DNA of 64,000 nt from Comamonadaceae bacterium (GCA_021299875.1 JAJTEW010000010.1:1-64000); one strand, 5' to 3'; shown: positions 35,185 to 45,582, counted from the first letter of the stretch. The notes: a model not told the origin generated them from the letters alone. Program-made: numbers and translations.

Positions 35185-36516
35185 ATGGAAATAGCGATAC
35201 TTTTTGCCCTCATCTGCTTGAACGGCTTGTTTGCCATGTCTGAGATTGCACTGGTCACAGCCAGAAAAGCCAGACTTCAGAAGTTGATTGATGAGGGCGA
35301 CAGCGGCGCCGCAGCAGCTGTCAAACTGGGCGAAGACCCCACCCGTTTTTTGTCCACCATTCAGATCGGCATCACCTCCATCGGCGTTTTGAACGGTATC
35401 GTGGGTGAGGCCGCACTGGCAGAGCCCTTGTCGCAGTGGCTGGTGAGCTTGGGTGTTCCTCAGGCTTACGCCAGTTTTGGTGCCACCGCCTTGGTGGTTT
35501 TGACCATCACTTATTTCTCGATCGTGGTGGGCGAGTTGGTGCCCAAGCGCATCGGCCAGTCTTATCCCGAAACCTTTGCCCGATTGGTGGCACGGCCCAT
35601 CAATCTGCTGGCGCTGGCCACCAAACCGTTTGTGATTTTGTTGTCGGCTTCCACCCGCGCCTTGTTGCGCCTGATGGGCGTGAAAGAGACCAAGGGCACG
35701 CCTGTGACCGAGGAAGAAATCCACGCCATGCTGGTCGAAGGCACTTCGGCCGGCGTGATCGAGTCGCACGAGCACACCATGGTGCGCAACGTGTTCCGAC
35801 TGGACGACCGCCAGATCGGTTCGCTCATGGTGCCGCGTGCGGACATTGTGTGTCTGGATGTGGACGACTCGTTTGAAGAGAGCTTGCGCCTGATCGAAGA
35901 CTCAGACCACGCCCGTTTTCCGGTGGTGCAAGGCGGCATTGAAAACATCCTGGGTGTGATCAACGCCCGCCAGTGGTTAGCACGGGCACTGAAAGACCCA
36001 GCGCAGCCTCAGTCCTTGCGTCAGCAGAGTTTGCAAGCGCCTTTGTATGTGCCCGAGACCATCACAGGCATGGAGTTGCTGGACAATTTCAGACTGTCCG
36101 ATGTGCACATGGCCTTTGTGATCGACGAGTACGGCGAGGTGCAGGGCATCATCACGCTGCAAGACCTGATCGAGGCGATTACAGGCGAGTTCCAGCCGCG
36201 TGACCCTGAAACATCCTGGGCGGTGCAACGAGACGATGGCAGTTGGCTGCTCGATGGCCACATTCCCGTGCCCGAGCTGAAAGACCGACTGGGTCTTGAA
36301 GAGGTGCCGGAGGAAGAGCGCGGGCGCTACCACACGCTCAGCGGCATGATCATGCTGCTGACGGGTACCCTGCCCAAGGTGGCCGACTCGGTGGTGTGGG
36401 AGGGTTGGAAGCTGGAGATTGTGGACATGGACGGCCGCGCCATTGACAAGGTTTTGGCAGTTCGCTTGCCCCCCAATTTGGACGATGGCGATCACCCGCT
36501 GGATTTGATCCACTGA
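35185..36516 (+). CDS. CorC/HlyC family protein (DUF21-CBS-CorC transporter-associated)
   Basis: 443 residues. An N-terminal DUF21/CNNM membrane domain (LFALICLNGLFAMSEIALVT, STIQIGITSIGVLNGIVGE, VGELVPKRI) is followed by a CBS pair (about 200-330; IGSLMVPRADIVCLDVDDS, FVIDEYGEVQGIITLQDL) and a C-terminal CorC_HlyC domain. The family is implicated in magnesium/cobalt transport or membrane homeostasis rather than haemolysis. It is monocistronic, between mutS (divergent) and a strong terminator. Confidence 0.87.
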   Translation: MEIAILFALICLNGLFAMSEIALVTARKARLQKLIDEGDSGAAAAVKLGEDPTRFLSTIQIGITSIGVLNGIVGEAALAEPLSQWLVSLGVPQAYASFGATALVVLTITYFSIVVGELVPKRIGQSYPETFARLVARPINLLALATKPFVILLSASTRALLRLMGVKETKGTPVTEEEIHAMLVEGTSAGVIESHEHTMVRNVFRLDDRQIGSLMVPRADIVCLDVDDSFEESLRLIEDSDHARFPVVQGGIENILGVINARQWLARALKDPAQPQSLRQQSLQAPLYVPETITGMELLDNFRLSDVHMAFVIDEYGEVQGIITLQDLIEAITGEFQPRDPETSWAVQRDDGSWLLDGHIPVPELKDRLGLEEVPEEERGRYHTLSGMIMLLTGTLPKVADSVVWEGWKLEIVDMDGRAIDKVLAVRLPPNLDDGDHPLDLIH

Positions 36517-36545
36517 TTGAGAACCACTGAGGGCCTTTCAGGCGC

Positions 36546-36577
36546 AAAAAAGCACCCGAAGACGGGTGCTTTTTTTT
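36546..36577. terminator. bidirectional Rho-independent terminator
   Basis: AGCACCCG (36551-36558) and CGGGTGCT (36563-36570) form a perfect stem around AAGA, flanked by an A run before and a T run after. It can serve both the CorC/HlyC gene and the convergent inositol monophosphatase gene. Confidence 0.92.
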
Positions 36578-36599
36578 GGGCTGTTGTGCTTTTGGGGTT

Positions 36600-37547
36600 T
36601 TAGAAAGGCGCGTCCTTGCGATCTTCACCGACCTCTGTGCCTTCGCTGCTGGCTTCAACATTCGGGTGGTCTGTGTCCGATGTGCGCTCTCGGTTGAGGT
36701 TGTCGACCGCAGTGCGCACTGCGGCTTTATCGCCCGCGCTGGCAAATTTGCTGTACCGACCCAAAATGCTGACCAGTTGGCCGTAAATGCGAGGCGCACC
36801 GGCCAGGCATTCTTTTTGTTCCAGAAAGTCGGACTCGCCCGTGAAGTTGCCGATCAGGCCACCCGCTTCGGTGACCAGGAGTGAGCCTGCAGCCACGTCC
36901 CATGGGGACAGGCCGGTTTCAAAGAAACCGTCGGTGAAGCCTGCCGCCACATAGGCCAAATCCAGGGCCGCTGCACCCGGGCGACGCAGCCCTGCGGTGC
37001 GCTGCATCACGTCGCCCATCATGCGCAGGTACTGGTTGAAGTTGTCGCCCTTGCGGAAAGGGAAACCTGTGGAAATGATGCATTCCTCCATCCGAATGCG
37101 TTTGCTGACGCGCAGGCGGCGGTCGTTCATGAACGCACCACGGCCTTTGGTGGCGGTGAACAGGTCGTTGCGTGTGGGGTCGTAAATGACGGCTTGTTCG
37201 ATCTTGCCGCGCACTTGCAGCGCAATGCTCACGCAGTAAACAGGAAAGCCGTGGATGAAGTTGGTCGTGCCGTCCAGGGGGTCAATGATCCAGATGTGGT
37301 CAGAGGCCGCGTTGCCATGCTCGGTGCCCGATTCTTCGGCCAAGATGCCGTGGTCGGGGTAGGCGGTCAGCAAGGTCTCGATGATGATTTTTTCGCTGGC
37401 GTGGTCAACTTCGGTCACAAAGTCGTTGACCTGCTTTTGTGAAATCCGGACCGCTTCCACGTCAAGGGCAGCGCGGTTGATGATGGCGCCAGCGGCGCGC
37501 GCAGCCTTGATGGCCACATTGAGCATGGGGTGGAGATTGGACGACAT
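36600..37547 (-). CDS. suhB: inositol monophosphatase family protein (SuhB type)
   Basis: 315 residues. [29 protein letters not shown] and [19 protein letters not shown] supply the three metal-binding and catalytic blocks of the IMPase family. The length exceeds the usual 265-270 because of an acidic, Ser/Thr-rich tail of about 50 residues ([15 protein letters not shown]). SuhB also acts in ribosome biogenesis and antitermination in E. coli. ATG 37547 is used. The gene is divergent from trmJ. Confidence 0.88.
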   Translation of the reverse strand: MSSNLHPMLNVAIKAARAAGAIINRAALDVEAVRISQKQVNDFVTEVDHASEKIIIETLLTAYPDHGILAEESGTEHGNAASDHIWIIDPLDGTTNFIHGFPVYCVSIALQVRGKIEQAVIYDPTRNDLFTATKGRGAFMNDRRLRVSKRIRMEECIISTGFPFRKGDNFNQYLRMMGDVMQRTAGLRRPGAAALDLAYVAAGFTDGFFETGLSPWDVAAGSLLVTEAGGLIGNFTGESDFLEQKECLAGAPRIYGQLVSILGRYSKFASAGDKAAVRTAVDNLNRERTSDTDHPNVEASSEGTEVGEDRKDAPF

Positions 37548-37695
37548 GAATTGTGTGAAGAACTGAACTGGCCCACGCACGATCGCGGTGGCGAAGCGGT
37601 CATTTTCTCATGAAAAGCCAGGGTGCCCGTCGTTTTGGCGTCATGAGCCGGGTGCGCTGGTCCATGGCCAGCTTGCGAGCATGGACAATCGGGGC

Positions 37696-38439
37696 ATGCA
37701 AACGCGATTCATCCTGATAGAAACCAGCCATGCCGGTAATGTGGGCGCCGCCGCTCGGGCACTGAAAGTCATGGGCTTTGACGAGTTGGTCTTGGTGGCG
37801 CCGCGCTGGCCCAATGTGCTGCGCAAAGAAGAAACCATTCAACGCGCCAGCGGCGCTAACGACGTGCTGGCCAAGGCCCGCGTGGTCGATACGCTCGAAC
37901 AAGCCTTGGATGGTGTGACCCATCTGTGTGCCACGGCCATGACGCCGCGTGACTTTGGCCCGCCCACCCGTTCGCCTCGCGAACACTTTGCAGAACTGAC
38001 CCAACCCGGAGCATCCGCACAAAGCGTGGCTTTTTTGTTCGGATCTGAGCGTTTTGGCATGAAAAACGAGGACGTTTACCGCTGCCATGTGGCATTGTCT
38101 ATCCCCACCCATCCGCAGTTTGGGTCGCTCAATTTGGGCTCGGCCATACAGGTCATCGCTTACGACTGGCGTTTGGCGCTGGGAGGCTTCCCCGTGCAAG
38201 ACGCGGTACCGCCCGCAGATCAAGCCGATGCGCAACAAGTGGCGGGCATGCTCAGCCATTGGGAAAAGGCGCTGACCGAGATTGGCTTTCTGGACCCGGT
38301 TGCGCCCAAAAAGCTCATGCCCCGTCTGAACCAACTTTTCAACCGCGCAGACCTCAGTCCGGAGGAAATCCATATCTTGCGCGGGGTGGCCAAAGCCATG
38401 ATTCAAGCAGCTGACGCAAACAAACAAGTCAAGCGATAG
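37696..38439 (+). CDS. trmJ: tRNA (cytidine/uridine-2'-O-)-methyltransferase TrmJ
   Basis: 247 residues of the SPOUT class. [21 protein letters not shown] opens the protein and [20 protein letters not shown] and [16 protein letters not shown] form the trefoil knot that binds S-adenosylmethionine. TrmJ methylates position 32 of several tRNAs. ATG 37696 is the family-consistent start. cysE follows after 11 bases, a common gene order in Burkholderiales. Confidence 0.9.
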   Translation: MQTRFILIETSHAGNVGAAARALKVMGFDELVLVAPRWPNVLRKEETIQRASGANDVLAKARVVDTLEQALDGVTHLCATAMTPRDFGPPTRSPREHFAELTQPGASAQSVAFLFGSERFGMKNEDVYRCHVALSIPTHPQFGSLNLGSAIQVIAYDWRLALGGFPVQDAVPPADQADAQQVAGMLSHWEKALTEIGFLDPVAPKKLMPRLNQLFNRADLSPEEIHILRGVAKAMIQAADANKQVKR

Positions 38440-38450
38440 ACTCGGGGCCT

Positions 38451-39218
38451 ATGTTTTCTCGCCTTCGCTCCGACATCCAATGCATTCTTGACCGTGACCC
38501 AGCGGCACGCACCGCTTGGGAGGTGCTGACTTGCTACCCCGGCTTGCATGCTTTGGTGCTGCACCGCCGAGCCCACTGGTGCTGGAACCACGGTTTCAAG
38601 TGGCTGGGTCGTTTCATTTCACACCTCTCGCGCGGCTTGACTGGCATCGAAATTCACCCCGGGGCCAAGATCGGCGAGCGCGTGTTTTTTGACCATGCCA
38701 TGGGCGTGGTGGTGGGTGAGACGGCTGAGATCGGTGATGGTTGCACCATTTACCAAGGCGTGACCTTAGGCGGCACCTCGCTTTACAAAGGAGCCAAACG
38801 TCACCCCACATTGGGCAAAGATGTGGTGGTCAGTGCCGGGGCCAAGGTGTTGGGCGGCTTTGAGGTGGGCGATGGGGCCAAGATTGGCAGCAACGCCGTG
38901 GTGATCAAGCCCGTACCGGCTGGGGCCACGGCAGTGGGCATTCCGGCTCGCATCATTCCTTCCAAACAAGATGAGAGCGCCGATGTGTCGGGAACCGATC
39001 GCAAGTTCAGCGCTTATGGCATCACCCAAGACGACGACCCGGTCAGTCAGGCTTTGCGGGGTCTGATCGACAACGCGGCTGGCCAGGAGCAACAGATCTC
39101 GATGATCTGGAAAGCCCTAGAGGCGTTGTGTGCACAGCAACAGATCCCCGTCCCGGGTGTGGGTGCTGCCCGTGAAACTTTTGAAGCCGACAAGTTCAAT
39201 CAGCTGGTGGGCAAATAA
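38451..39218 (+). CDS. cysE: serine O-acetyltransferase
   Basis: 255 residues. A helical N-terminal part is followed by left-handed beta-helix hexapeptide repeats ([53 protein letters not shown]). [17 protein letters not shown] includes the catalytic His/Asp. The enzyme makes O-acetylserine for cysteine synthesis. The protein has a long tail (about 180-255) beyond the core. It converges on dnaG with a three-base gap. Confidence 0.94.
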   Translation: MFSRLRSDIQCILDRDPAARTAWEVLTCYPGLHALVLHRRAHWCWNHGFKWLGRFISHLSRGLTGIEIHPGAKIGERVFFDHAMGVVVGETAEIGDGCTIYQGVTLGGTSLYKGAKRHPTLGKDVVVSAGAKVLGGFEVGDGAKIGSNAVVIKPVPAGATAVGIPARIIPSKQDESADVSGTDRKFSAYGITQDDDPVSQALRGLIDNAAGQEQQISMIWKALEALCAQQQIPVPGVGAARETFEADKFNQLVGK

Positions 39219-39221
39219 GCC

Positions 39222-41321
39222 TCAGTCTGATGAGACCAAAGCCGCTGCGGCCTTGAGTTCGCGCCAGCGTTTGTCGAGACTGCTGTAACGCGCCAGTGCA
39301 TCGGGGTCTGCACCGGCCTGGTGTTGGGCCAGGGCTTCGTTCTTGAGCTGTTGCAAGTGATCCACCATCAGCATGTTGAGCAGTCTGCGCAGCTCTAGGC
39401 GGGCTTCTTGCACATCGGGCGGAGTGGCTTCTTCGCTGCCGGCCGCAATGTTCATTTTGTCTTGCGCTACCCATCGTATGGCTTCTTCGGCAAACGGCTG
39501 GCCCAGCATCTGCTCGCGCAAAGTGGACCACCCCAAGGCCCCCTGTTCGTGAAATTGCGATTCGAGCCAGGCAAACAAAGGGCCGTGTGGCGCAGGCAGA
39601 GCACACAGCATGGCATGGTCTTCGCCGCCCATCGTTTCCCACAACGCCATATTGCCCAGCAGAACCCGCGCGGCATGGTCAGCCCGGCTGGCGGGCACGG
39701 TGCGTGGGCCGGTGTACACAGGCGCTGGTTCGCGCTTGTACTTGCCGTTGATCAACCTACCGCCCGGTGTCCAGTTGGGGTTTTTGCGGGGCCAGTGGTT
39801 GGCGCCTGCGTTGTAGGTGTTGTCAAAGGTGGGCGCGCTTGGGGTAAAACCGCTATCGCTGGCCCAACCGGGTGGGGCGCCATACCGGGGCTCAAATGGA
39901 TGATCGCTATCCCCAGCAGGATTGGCCGCACGGCTGAAGGCGGCATGGGTGGCCACAGGGGAAGCCGGGGCGGCGCCAGCGCCTGGCCCACGGGCTGAGG
40001 GCGCATAGCGTTGGTCTGTGGCGGCTTGCTGGGCCCAGAGCTTTTCGAGGCTTGTCGTTTCCAGTTGAATGAGTTGCGCCAACTCTGACAGCAGTTGTTG
40101 CTTGAGTGCACCATCGGGCAGCAATTGCCACAAGGGCCGGGCTTGGCTGGAGAGGCGGGCGCGGCCTTCGGCGCTTTGCAGGTCGCAATCGGCGCTGGCC
40201 GCTTCAATCAAAAAGCGCGACAGCGGCATGGCTTGTTTGATCTGCTCGGCAAAAGCCTCTTGGCCAAATTCACGCACGTAGCTGTCGGGGTCGTGCTCTG
40301 CGGGCAAAAACAAAAACTTGATGCTGCGCACATCGGTGGCGTAGGGCAGGGCCCCGTCGAGCGCCTTGCGTGCAGCGCGGCGGCCTGCGCCGTCGCCGTC
40401 GAAGCTGAAAACGACCGAGTCGGTGAAGCGGAACAGCTTTTGCACATGGTCGGGCGTGCAAGCTGTGCCCAGCGTGGCCACCGCGTTGGCAAAGCCCAGT
40501 TGCGCCAGGGCCACCACGTCCATGTAGCCTTCGGTCACCAGCACATAGCCAGCGCTGTGCAGGGCTTCGCGCGCTTCGTACAAGCCATAGAGCTCCCGGC
40601 CTTTGTGAAAAACAGGGGTTTCGGGCGAGTTCAGGTATTTGGGCGTGCCCGAGCCGATCACCCGCCCGCCAAAGCCGATGCACTCGCCTTTGATGTTGCG
40701 GATCGGGAACATGATGCGGTCGCGAAAACGGTCATACCGTTTGTCGTCTTCTTCGTTGACGATCACCAGACCCGATTCGGCCAACAACGGGTCGTCGTAT
40801 TGAGGAAAGATGCTGGCCAGACTGCGCCAGCCCTCGGGCGCATAGCCCAGGCCAAAGCGCTTGGCGATCTGGCCAGACAGGCCTCGTGCTTTGAGGTAGT
40901 CGATGGCATGCGGTGTGATCTTGAGCTGGTCGCGGTAGGCCTCGCCTGCTTTTTCGAGCACATCACTCAGGCTGTCTTGCTTGGCTTTTGCGGCGGCAGC
41001 GCGGGCGCGGTCTTCGGGCGACTGCTGCTCTTCAGGCACCTGCATGCCGGTTTGCTGGGCCAGGTCTTTCACGGCTTCGATGAAGGTCATGCCCGCGTGT
41101 TCCATCAAAAAGCCGATGGCATTGCCGTTCTTGCCGCAACCAAAGCAGTGGAAAAACTGCTTGGTGGGGCTGACGCTGAAGCTGGGGGATTTTTCGCCAT
41201 GGAACGGGCACAAGCCCATGAAGTTGACGCCACCTTTCTTGAGCTGCACGTACTTGCCCACGATGTCGACCACGTCGACGCGGGACAACAGCTCTTGGAT
41301 GAAAGACTGGGGGATGGCCAT
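39222..41321 (-). CDS. dnaG: DNA primase
   Basis: 699 residues. The CHC2 zinc finger is C38, H41, C59 and C62 (CPFHGEKSPSF, FFHCFGCGKNG). The TOPRIM core shows VLVTEGYMDVVALAQLG and FSFDGDGAGRRAA. A Pro/Ala/Gly-rich linker (about 455-545) precedes the C-terminal DnaB-interacting domain, making it somewhat longer than E. coli DnaG. ATG 41321 is used. The usual rpsU and rpoD neighbours are absent on the visible side. Confidence 0.96.
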   Translation of the reverse strand: MAIPQSFIQELLSRVDVVDIVGKYVQLKKGGVNFMGLCPFHGEKSPSFSVSPTKQFFHCFGCGKNGNAIGFLMEHAGMTFIEAVKDLAQQTGMQVPEEQQSPEDRARAAAAKAKQDSLSDVLEKAGEAYRDQLKITPHAIDYLKARGLSGQIAKRFGLGYAPEGWRSLASIFPQYDDPLLAESGLVIVNEEDDKRYDRFRDRIMFPIRNIKGECIGFGGRVIGSGTPKYLNSPETPVFHKGRELYGLYEAREALHSAGYVLVTEGYMDVVALAQLGFANAVATLGTACTPDHVQKLFRFTDSVVFSFDGDGAGRRAARKALDGALPYATDVRSIKFLFLPAEHDPDSYVREFGQEAFAEQIKQAMPLSRFLIEAASADCDLQSAEGRARLSSQARPLWQLLPDGALKQQLLSELAQLIQLETTSLEKLWAQQAATDQRYAPSARGPGAGAAPASPVATHAAFSRAANPAGDSDHPFEPRYGAPPGWASDSGFTPSAPTFDNTYNAGANHWPRKNPNWTPGGRLINGKYKREPAPVYTGPRTVPASRADHAARVLLGNMALWETMGGEDHAMLCALPAPHGPLFAWLESQFHEQGALGWSTLREQMLGQPFAEEAIRWVAQDKMNIAAGSEEATPPDVQEARLELRRLLNMLMVDHLQQLKNEALAQHQAGADPDALARYSSLDKRWRELKAAAALVSSD

Positions 41322-41445
41322 TTGTCTATTTTCGCCGATAAGAAGGATCGGTTTGACACGGTTTCGGGGCAAACCAGCATGGCTTTCAGCACCAGCTCAG
41401 GCAAACTCTGGATTATTCAAACGTCAGACGCAACAGGACTTTTTC

Positions 41446-43104
41446 ATGACCGATACCAAAGTGAGCATCTTTGACCAAGACTTGCCCCAGGCCCCCGCCA
41501 ACCATGCGCCCATATCACCGCTGAGTTTCATCGAGCGCACGGCCGAGGTTTACCCCCAGCGCTTGGCCATTGTGCACGGCGATTTGCGCCAGGACTGGGG
41601 CACGACCTACCGCCGCTGTCGCCAGCTGGCCAGTGCCCTCACGCAGGCAGGCATCGGCAAAAACGACACGGTGGCCGTGATGTTGCCCAACACCCCACCC
41701 ATGGTGGAGGCGCACTTTGGCATTCCCATGGCCGGGGCGGTGCTCAACGCCCTGAACACCCGGCTGGACCCAGAAACAGTGGCCTTCATGCTCGACCACG
41801 GCGAGGCCAAGGCGGTGATCGTGGACCCAGAATTTGCGGGGGTGATGAAAAAAGCATTGGCGCTGCGCCAGTCCTCACGGCCCATGTTGGTGATTGACGT
41901 GGAAGACGCGCTGTACGCCGGCCCCACCGAAAAATTGGGCCCCATCACTTACGAAACCTTTGTGGCCAGCGGTGACGCCAATTTTGCCTGGAACCTGCCC
42001 GCCAACGAGTGGGACGCGATTGCGCTGAACTACACCAGTGGCACCACGGGCAACCCCAAAGGCGTGGTCTACCACCACCGGGGTGCGGCGACGAATGCGA
42101 TCTCGAACATTCTGGAATGGGACATGCCCAAGCACGCAGCTTACTTGTGGACGCTGCCCATGTTTCACTGCAACGGCTGGTGCTTTCCGTGGACAGTGGC
42201 GGCGCGTGCGGGCGTGAACGTGTGTTTGCGCAAGGTGGATGCGCAGGCCATGTTCGACGCCATGCGCGACCACGGCGTCACGCATTACTGCGGTGCGCCG
42301 ATCGTGCACGGCCTGTTGGTCAATGCCCCGGCGGCCATGAAGTTGGGTGTTCCCGCAGGCATCAAAGCCATGGTGGCGGGTGCTGCGCCGCCGGCCTCGA
42401 TGATCGAGGGCATGGAGCAAATGGGCTTTGACTTGACCCATGTGTACGGCCTGACCGAGGTTTATGGACCCGCCACGGTGTGCCCCAAGCACCCCGAGTG
42501 GGATGCGCTGGACATTGGCGAGCGCGCCCGGCTGAACGCTCGCCAGGGCGTGCGTTACCACTTGCAGCGCGATGTGCGGGTGCTCAACCCCGAAACCATG
42601 CAGCCTGTGCCGCAAGACGGCGAGACCATGGGCGAGATCATGTTCAAGGGCAACATCACCATGAAGGGTTACCTCAAGAACCCCAAGGCCACGCAAGAGG
42701 CCTTTGCGGGCGGCTGGTTCCACAGTGGAGACTTGGCGGTGCAGTACCCTGATGGGTACTTCAAAATCAAGGACCGCAGCAAAGACATCATCATCTCGGG
42801 CGGCGAGAACATTTCATCGATCGAGGTGGAAGACGTGCTGTACCGCCATCCTGCTGTGCTGGCGGCGGCTGTGGTCGCCAAGCCCGATGCGCGCTGGGGC
42901 GAAACGCCGTGTGCCTTTGTGGAGCTCAAGGCCGATGCCCAGGTCACGGCGGAGCAGATCGTGGCGCATTGCAAGCAGCACCTGGCGGGCTTCAAGGTGC
43001 CGCGTGCGGTGGTGTTTGGCGAGTTGCCCAAGACCAGCACGGGCAAGATTCAGAAGTTTGAGTTGCGCAAGCAGGCCGGGTCGGCTTCGGCGATTGACAT
43101 CTGA
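41446..43104 (+). CDS. acyl-CoA synthetase (AMP-binding, medium/long-chain type)
   Basis: 552 residues of the adenylate-forming family. LNYTSGTTGNPKGVVYHHRG is the phosphate-binding loop, HVYGLTEVYGPATV the adenine-binding motif, GWFHSGDLAVQYPDGYFKIKD the hinge, and KTSTGKIQKFELR carries the catalytic Lys. Subfamily features (TLPMFHCNGWCFPW) point to the fatty acid or aryl/alkyl acid ligases related to 3-methylmercaptopropionyl-CoA ligase (DmdB-like). ATG 41446 is used. It is divergent from dnaG. Confidence 0.87.
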   Translation: MTDTKVSIFDQDLPQAPANHAPISPLSFIERTAEVYPQRLAIVHGDLRQDWGTTYRRCRQLASALTQAGIGKNDTVAVMLPNTPPMVEAHFGIPMAGAVLNALNTRLDPETVAFMLDHGEAKAVIVDPEFAGVMKKALALRQSSRPMLVIDVEDALYAGPTEKLGPITYETFVASGDANFAWNLPANEWDAIALNYTSGTTGNPKGVVYHHRGAATNAISNILEWDMPKHAAYLWTLPMFHCNGWCFPWTVAARAGVNVCLRKVDAQAMFDAMRDHGVTHYCGAPIVHGLLVNAPAAMKLGVPAGIKAMVAGAAPPASMIEGMEQMGFDLTHVYGLTEVYGPATVCPKHPEWDALDIGERARLNARQGVRYHLQRDVRVLNPETMQPVPQDGETMGEIMFKGNITMKGYLKNPKATQEAFAGGWFHSGDLAVQYPDGYFKIKDRSKDIIISGGENISSIEVEDVLYRHPAVLAAAVVAKPDARWGETPCAFVELKADAQVTAEQIVAHCKQHLAGFKVPRAVVFGELPKTSTGKIQKFELRKQAGSASAIDI

Positions 43105-43116
43105 TCTTCGCAGCGC

Positions 43117-43665
43117 TCAGGCAATGTCGAACGCGTGCGTGCCAAACTGGCCCGCACGGCGGTCGGCAAAGTAGTGCTCCAGCGTTTCCTTGACGGTGCG
43201 AAAAGCCAATTCGTCCCAGGGAATTTCGTCTTCTTTGAAGAGCCGCGCTTCCATGGTTTCGTGGCCGGGGTCGAACACATCACTGGTCAAGCGCGCCCGG
43301 TAATACAAATGCACTTGGCCCACGCGTGGCACGCTCATCACAGTCAGCAAGTCTTCCATAATGAACTGCGCCCCGGCTTCTTCGATCGTCTCGCGGGCAG
43401 CGCCCTCTGAGGTGGATTCGCCCAACTCCATGAAGCCTGCGGGCAAGGTCCACTTGCCTTTGCGCGGCTCGATGTTGCGCTTGCACAGCAGTACCTGGTC
43501 GCCCCAGTGGGGTATGGTGCCCACCACGTTCAGGGGGTTTTCGTAGTGCACCGTGTTGCAGGCCGTGCATATTGCCCGCAGCTTGGTGTCACCGTCATCG
43601 GGAAGGCGACGAGCCACCAGAGCGCCGCATTGGCGGCAATGGCGAATGGTGCGGTCAAACATCAT
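43117..43665 (-). CDS. Nudix hydrolase with N-terminal zinc ribbon
   Basis: 182 residues. CRQCG and CTACN near the start make a four-Cys zinc ribbon, and the Nudix box is complete (GFMELGESTSEGAARETIEE). The arrangement resembles NudC-like and ADP-ribose/NADH pyrophosphatases of the COG1051 type. It hydrolyses a nucleoside diphosphate derivative. ATG 43665 or ATG 43662 starts it. It converges on the acyl-CoA synthetase. Confidence 0.87.
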   Translation of the reverse strand: MMFDRTIRHCRQCGALVARRLPDDGDTKLRAICTACNTVHYENPLNVVGTIPHWGDQVLLCKRNIEPRKGKWTLPAGFMELGESTSEGAARETIEEAGAQFIMEDLLTVMSVPRVGQVHLYYRARLTSDVFDPGHETMEARLFKEDEIPWDELAFRTVKETLEHYFADRRAGQFGTHAFDIA

Positions 43666-43725
43666 GGCAAGGGGCAATCAAAGAAATGATCTAGGGGGTA
43701 AGTTCAAGTCTAACCAATTCTTTGA

Positions 43726-43760
43726 AAAAAAAAGCCCCAAGCTTTCTTGCTTTGGGGCTG
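43726..43760 (-). terminator. Rho-independent terminator of the second TRAP operon
   Basis: In the leftward direction AGCCCCAA (43760-43753) and TTGGGGCT (43741-43734) pair and are followed by an unbroken T run of about nine. It lies 21 bases after the dctM-type stop. Confidence 0.88.
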
Positions 43761-43780
43761 CGTTCAAGTGAGGTTTGACA

Positions 43781-45097
43781 TCAGGTCAGGTATTGGATCA
43801 AAAACAAAGAAATTCCCGGGAAAAAGAGCAGCAACAACGTGCGCAGGGTGTCACTGATCAGGAACGGCATGACGCCCTTGTAACTCTCGCTCAAGGGCAC
43901 ATCTTTGGCCATACCGTTGACCACATAAACATTCAAACCCACTGGCGGTGCCAACATGCCAAAACCAACGGTCATGAGGACCATGATGCCAAACCAGATG
44001 GCGGTGTGTTCTGGCGTCATGCCGAAGTCAAGCTTCATGATGATGGGGAAAAAGATCGGGATGGTCAGCAGCAACATGGACAACTCGTCCATGACGGCGC
44101 CCAAGACCACATACAGCAGCAAGATGCCTGAAACCACCAACAGGGGAGCCAAATTCATGGACACCACCAACTCGGCCAAATGGCCGGGTACTTGCGTCCG
44201 CGCCAAAGCAGCATTCATCACATCCGCGCCCATGAAAATCAGGAAAATCATGGCGGTACTGAGCGCAGTGGCATGAAAGCAATGCAAAAATTTGGACCAA
44301 GTTAACTCGCGCTTCAAAAGCGCAGCCAGAAACGTGGAGGCAGCACCCACGGCGGCACCTTCTGTGGGGGTGAACAAGCCACCATAAATACCGCCAAAGA
44401 CGACCACAAAAATCATGGCGATGGGCAAGATGCCTTGCAGAGACTGAAAGGTGAGTTTTTCCCGCTCTTCTTGGTCGGGCGCTTGGCCCGGCACCAGTCG
44501 CACATAAATCGCAATGGCGATCATGTAGCCCACCATGGCGATGATCCCAGGCAGCATGGCTGCGGCAAACAATTTGGCGATGTTTTGCTGCGTCAAGATG
44601 GCATAAATCACCAACGGCACAGACGGTGGAATCAAGATACCGAGGGTGCCACCAGCGGCCAAAGTGCCAGTAGATAAACGGCCCGAGTAGCCGTGGCGTT
44701 TCATTTCGGGCAAAGCCACGCCCGTGATGGTGGCTGCGGTGGCCACTGACGAGCCACAAATGGCACCAAAAGCGCCGCTGGCCAAAACAGCGCCCATGGC
44801 CAATCCACCTTTGAAACGCCCCATGACCGCTGCAGCAAATTGAAACAATGATTTGCTGATGCCGCCTTGTGTTGCAAAGTGCCCCATCAAAATAAACAGG
44901 GGAATCACCGACAAATCGTAGTTAGCCAATCGCGCGAAAGCGAGGTTGTTCAAAAAGTTCAGAAAGGGTGTGAAGCCCGTTTGCAAAACAAAGCCGGCCG
45001 TCCCCGCCAAGAACATGGCACCTGCAATGGGCACACGGATCACCATCAGGCACAGCATGATGGCGAAAATCATCAACGCCAAAGTAATGGGTGTCAT
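43781..45097 (-). CDS. TRAP transporter large membrane permease (DctM family), second system
   Basis: 438 residues, strongly hydrophobic. GAFGAICGSSVATAATITGV is the DctM signature and GILIPPSVPLVIYAILT and MLAPPVGLNVYVVN are the re-entrant substrate-site segments. ATG 45097 overlaps the dctQ-type stop by four bases. It belongs to an operon with a separate FAH-family enzyme upstream, so the imported acid probably differs from that of the uronate TRAP. Confidence 0.92.
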   Translation of the reverse strand: MTPITLALMIFAIMLCLMVIRVPIAGAMFLAGTAGFVLQTGFTPFLNFLNNLAFARLANYDLSVIPLFILMGHFATQGGISKSLFQFAAAVMGRFKGGLAMGAVLASGAFGAICGSSVATAATITGVALPEMKRHGYSGRLSTGTLAAGGTLGILIPPSVPLVIYAILTQQNIAKLFAAAMLPGIIAMVGYMIAIAIYVRLVPGQAPDQEEREKLTFQSLQGILPIAMIFVVVFGGIYGGLFTPTEGAAVGAASTFLAALLKRELTWSKFLHCFHATALSTAMIFLIFMGADVMNAALARTQVPGHLAELVVSMNLAPLLVVSGILLLYVVLGAVMDELSMLLLTIPIFFPIIMKLDFGMTPEHTAIWFGIMVLMTVGFGMLAPPVGLNVYVVNGMAKDVPLSESYKGVMPFLISDTLRTLLLLFFPGISLFLIQYLT

Positions 45098-45582
45098 GAC
45101 ACGGCCCTGTGATGTTGAGCAGATTGAGTGGCTTGCGATGCCGCAATCAGCGCGGTGATGCCAAAAGGAATACACATGCTGGTGAAAACAATCCAATCAG
45201 GAAAGCCCAAGAGCATGGATGCCCCCATGGTCTCTTTCGCATTGATGGCGGCCAAGCCGCAGCGCCAAGACAACAAAGAAAAAATCACAGTCATCAAGGC
45301 ATCACCTAATCGGTCCAAACGAAATAAGGTGGATTCCGTGCACTTGGCAGTGAAGAAGTCAACGATGATGTTTTCCCTTCTGAGCTGACACAGCGGCATG
45401 AACAAAGCAATGGCCGCGCCAGCGCCTACCCCGGTCAATTCAAAGTCGCCAATGAGCGCCGACCCCAAGACGTTGCGACCAAACAGGCTGTAGCAGGTCA
45501 TGAGCATGACGCCAGTCAGCACAAGCCCTCCCAGTAGGCTGCACATCAAGGCGATTCGCTCCAGGGTTTTAGAAAACATCAT
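45094..45582 (-). CDS. TRAP transporter small membrane subunit (DctQ family), second system
   Basis: 162 residues with four membrane segments. MTCYSLFGRNVLGSALIGDFE and LRRENIIVDFFTAK are DctQ-like. It forms the permease with the overlapping DctM gene. A hairpin terminator separates it from the binding-protein gene upstream. ATG 45582 and ATG 45579 are both possible starts. Confidence 0.86.
   Translation of the reverse strand: MMFSKTLERIALMCSLLGGLVLTGVMLMTCYSLFGRNVLGSALIGDFELTGVGAGAAIALFMPLCQLRRENIIVDFFTAKCTESTLFRLDRLGDALMTVIFSLLSWRCGLAAINAKETMGASMLLGFPDWIVFTSMCIPFGITALIAASQATQSAQHHRAVS

Noticed and set aside
40095-41474. Plus-strand frame of 459 codons opposite dnaG
   Set aside because: Antisense to DNA primase with all its motifs; the composition lacks any domain signature.
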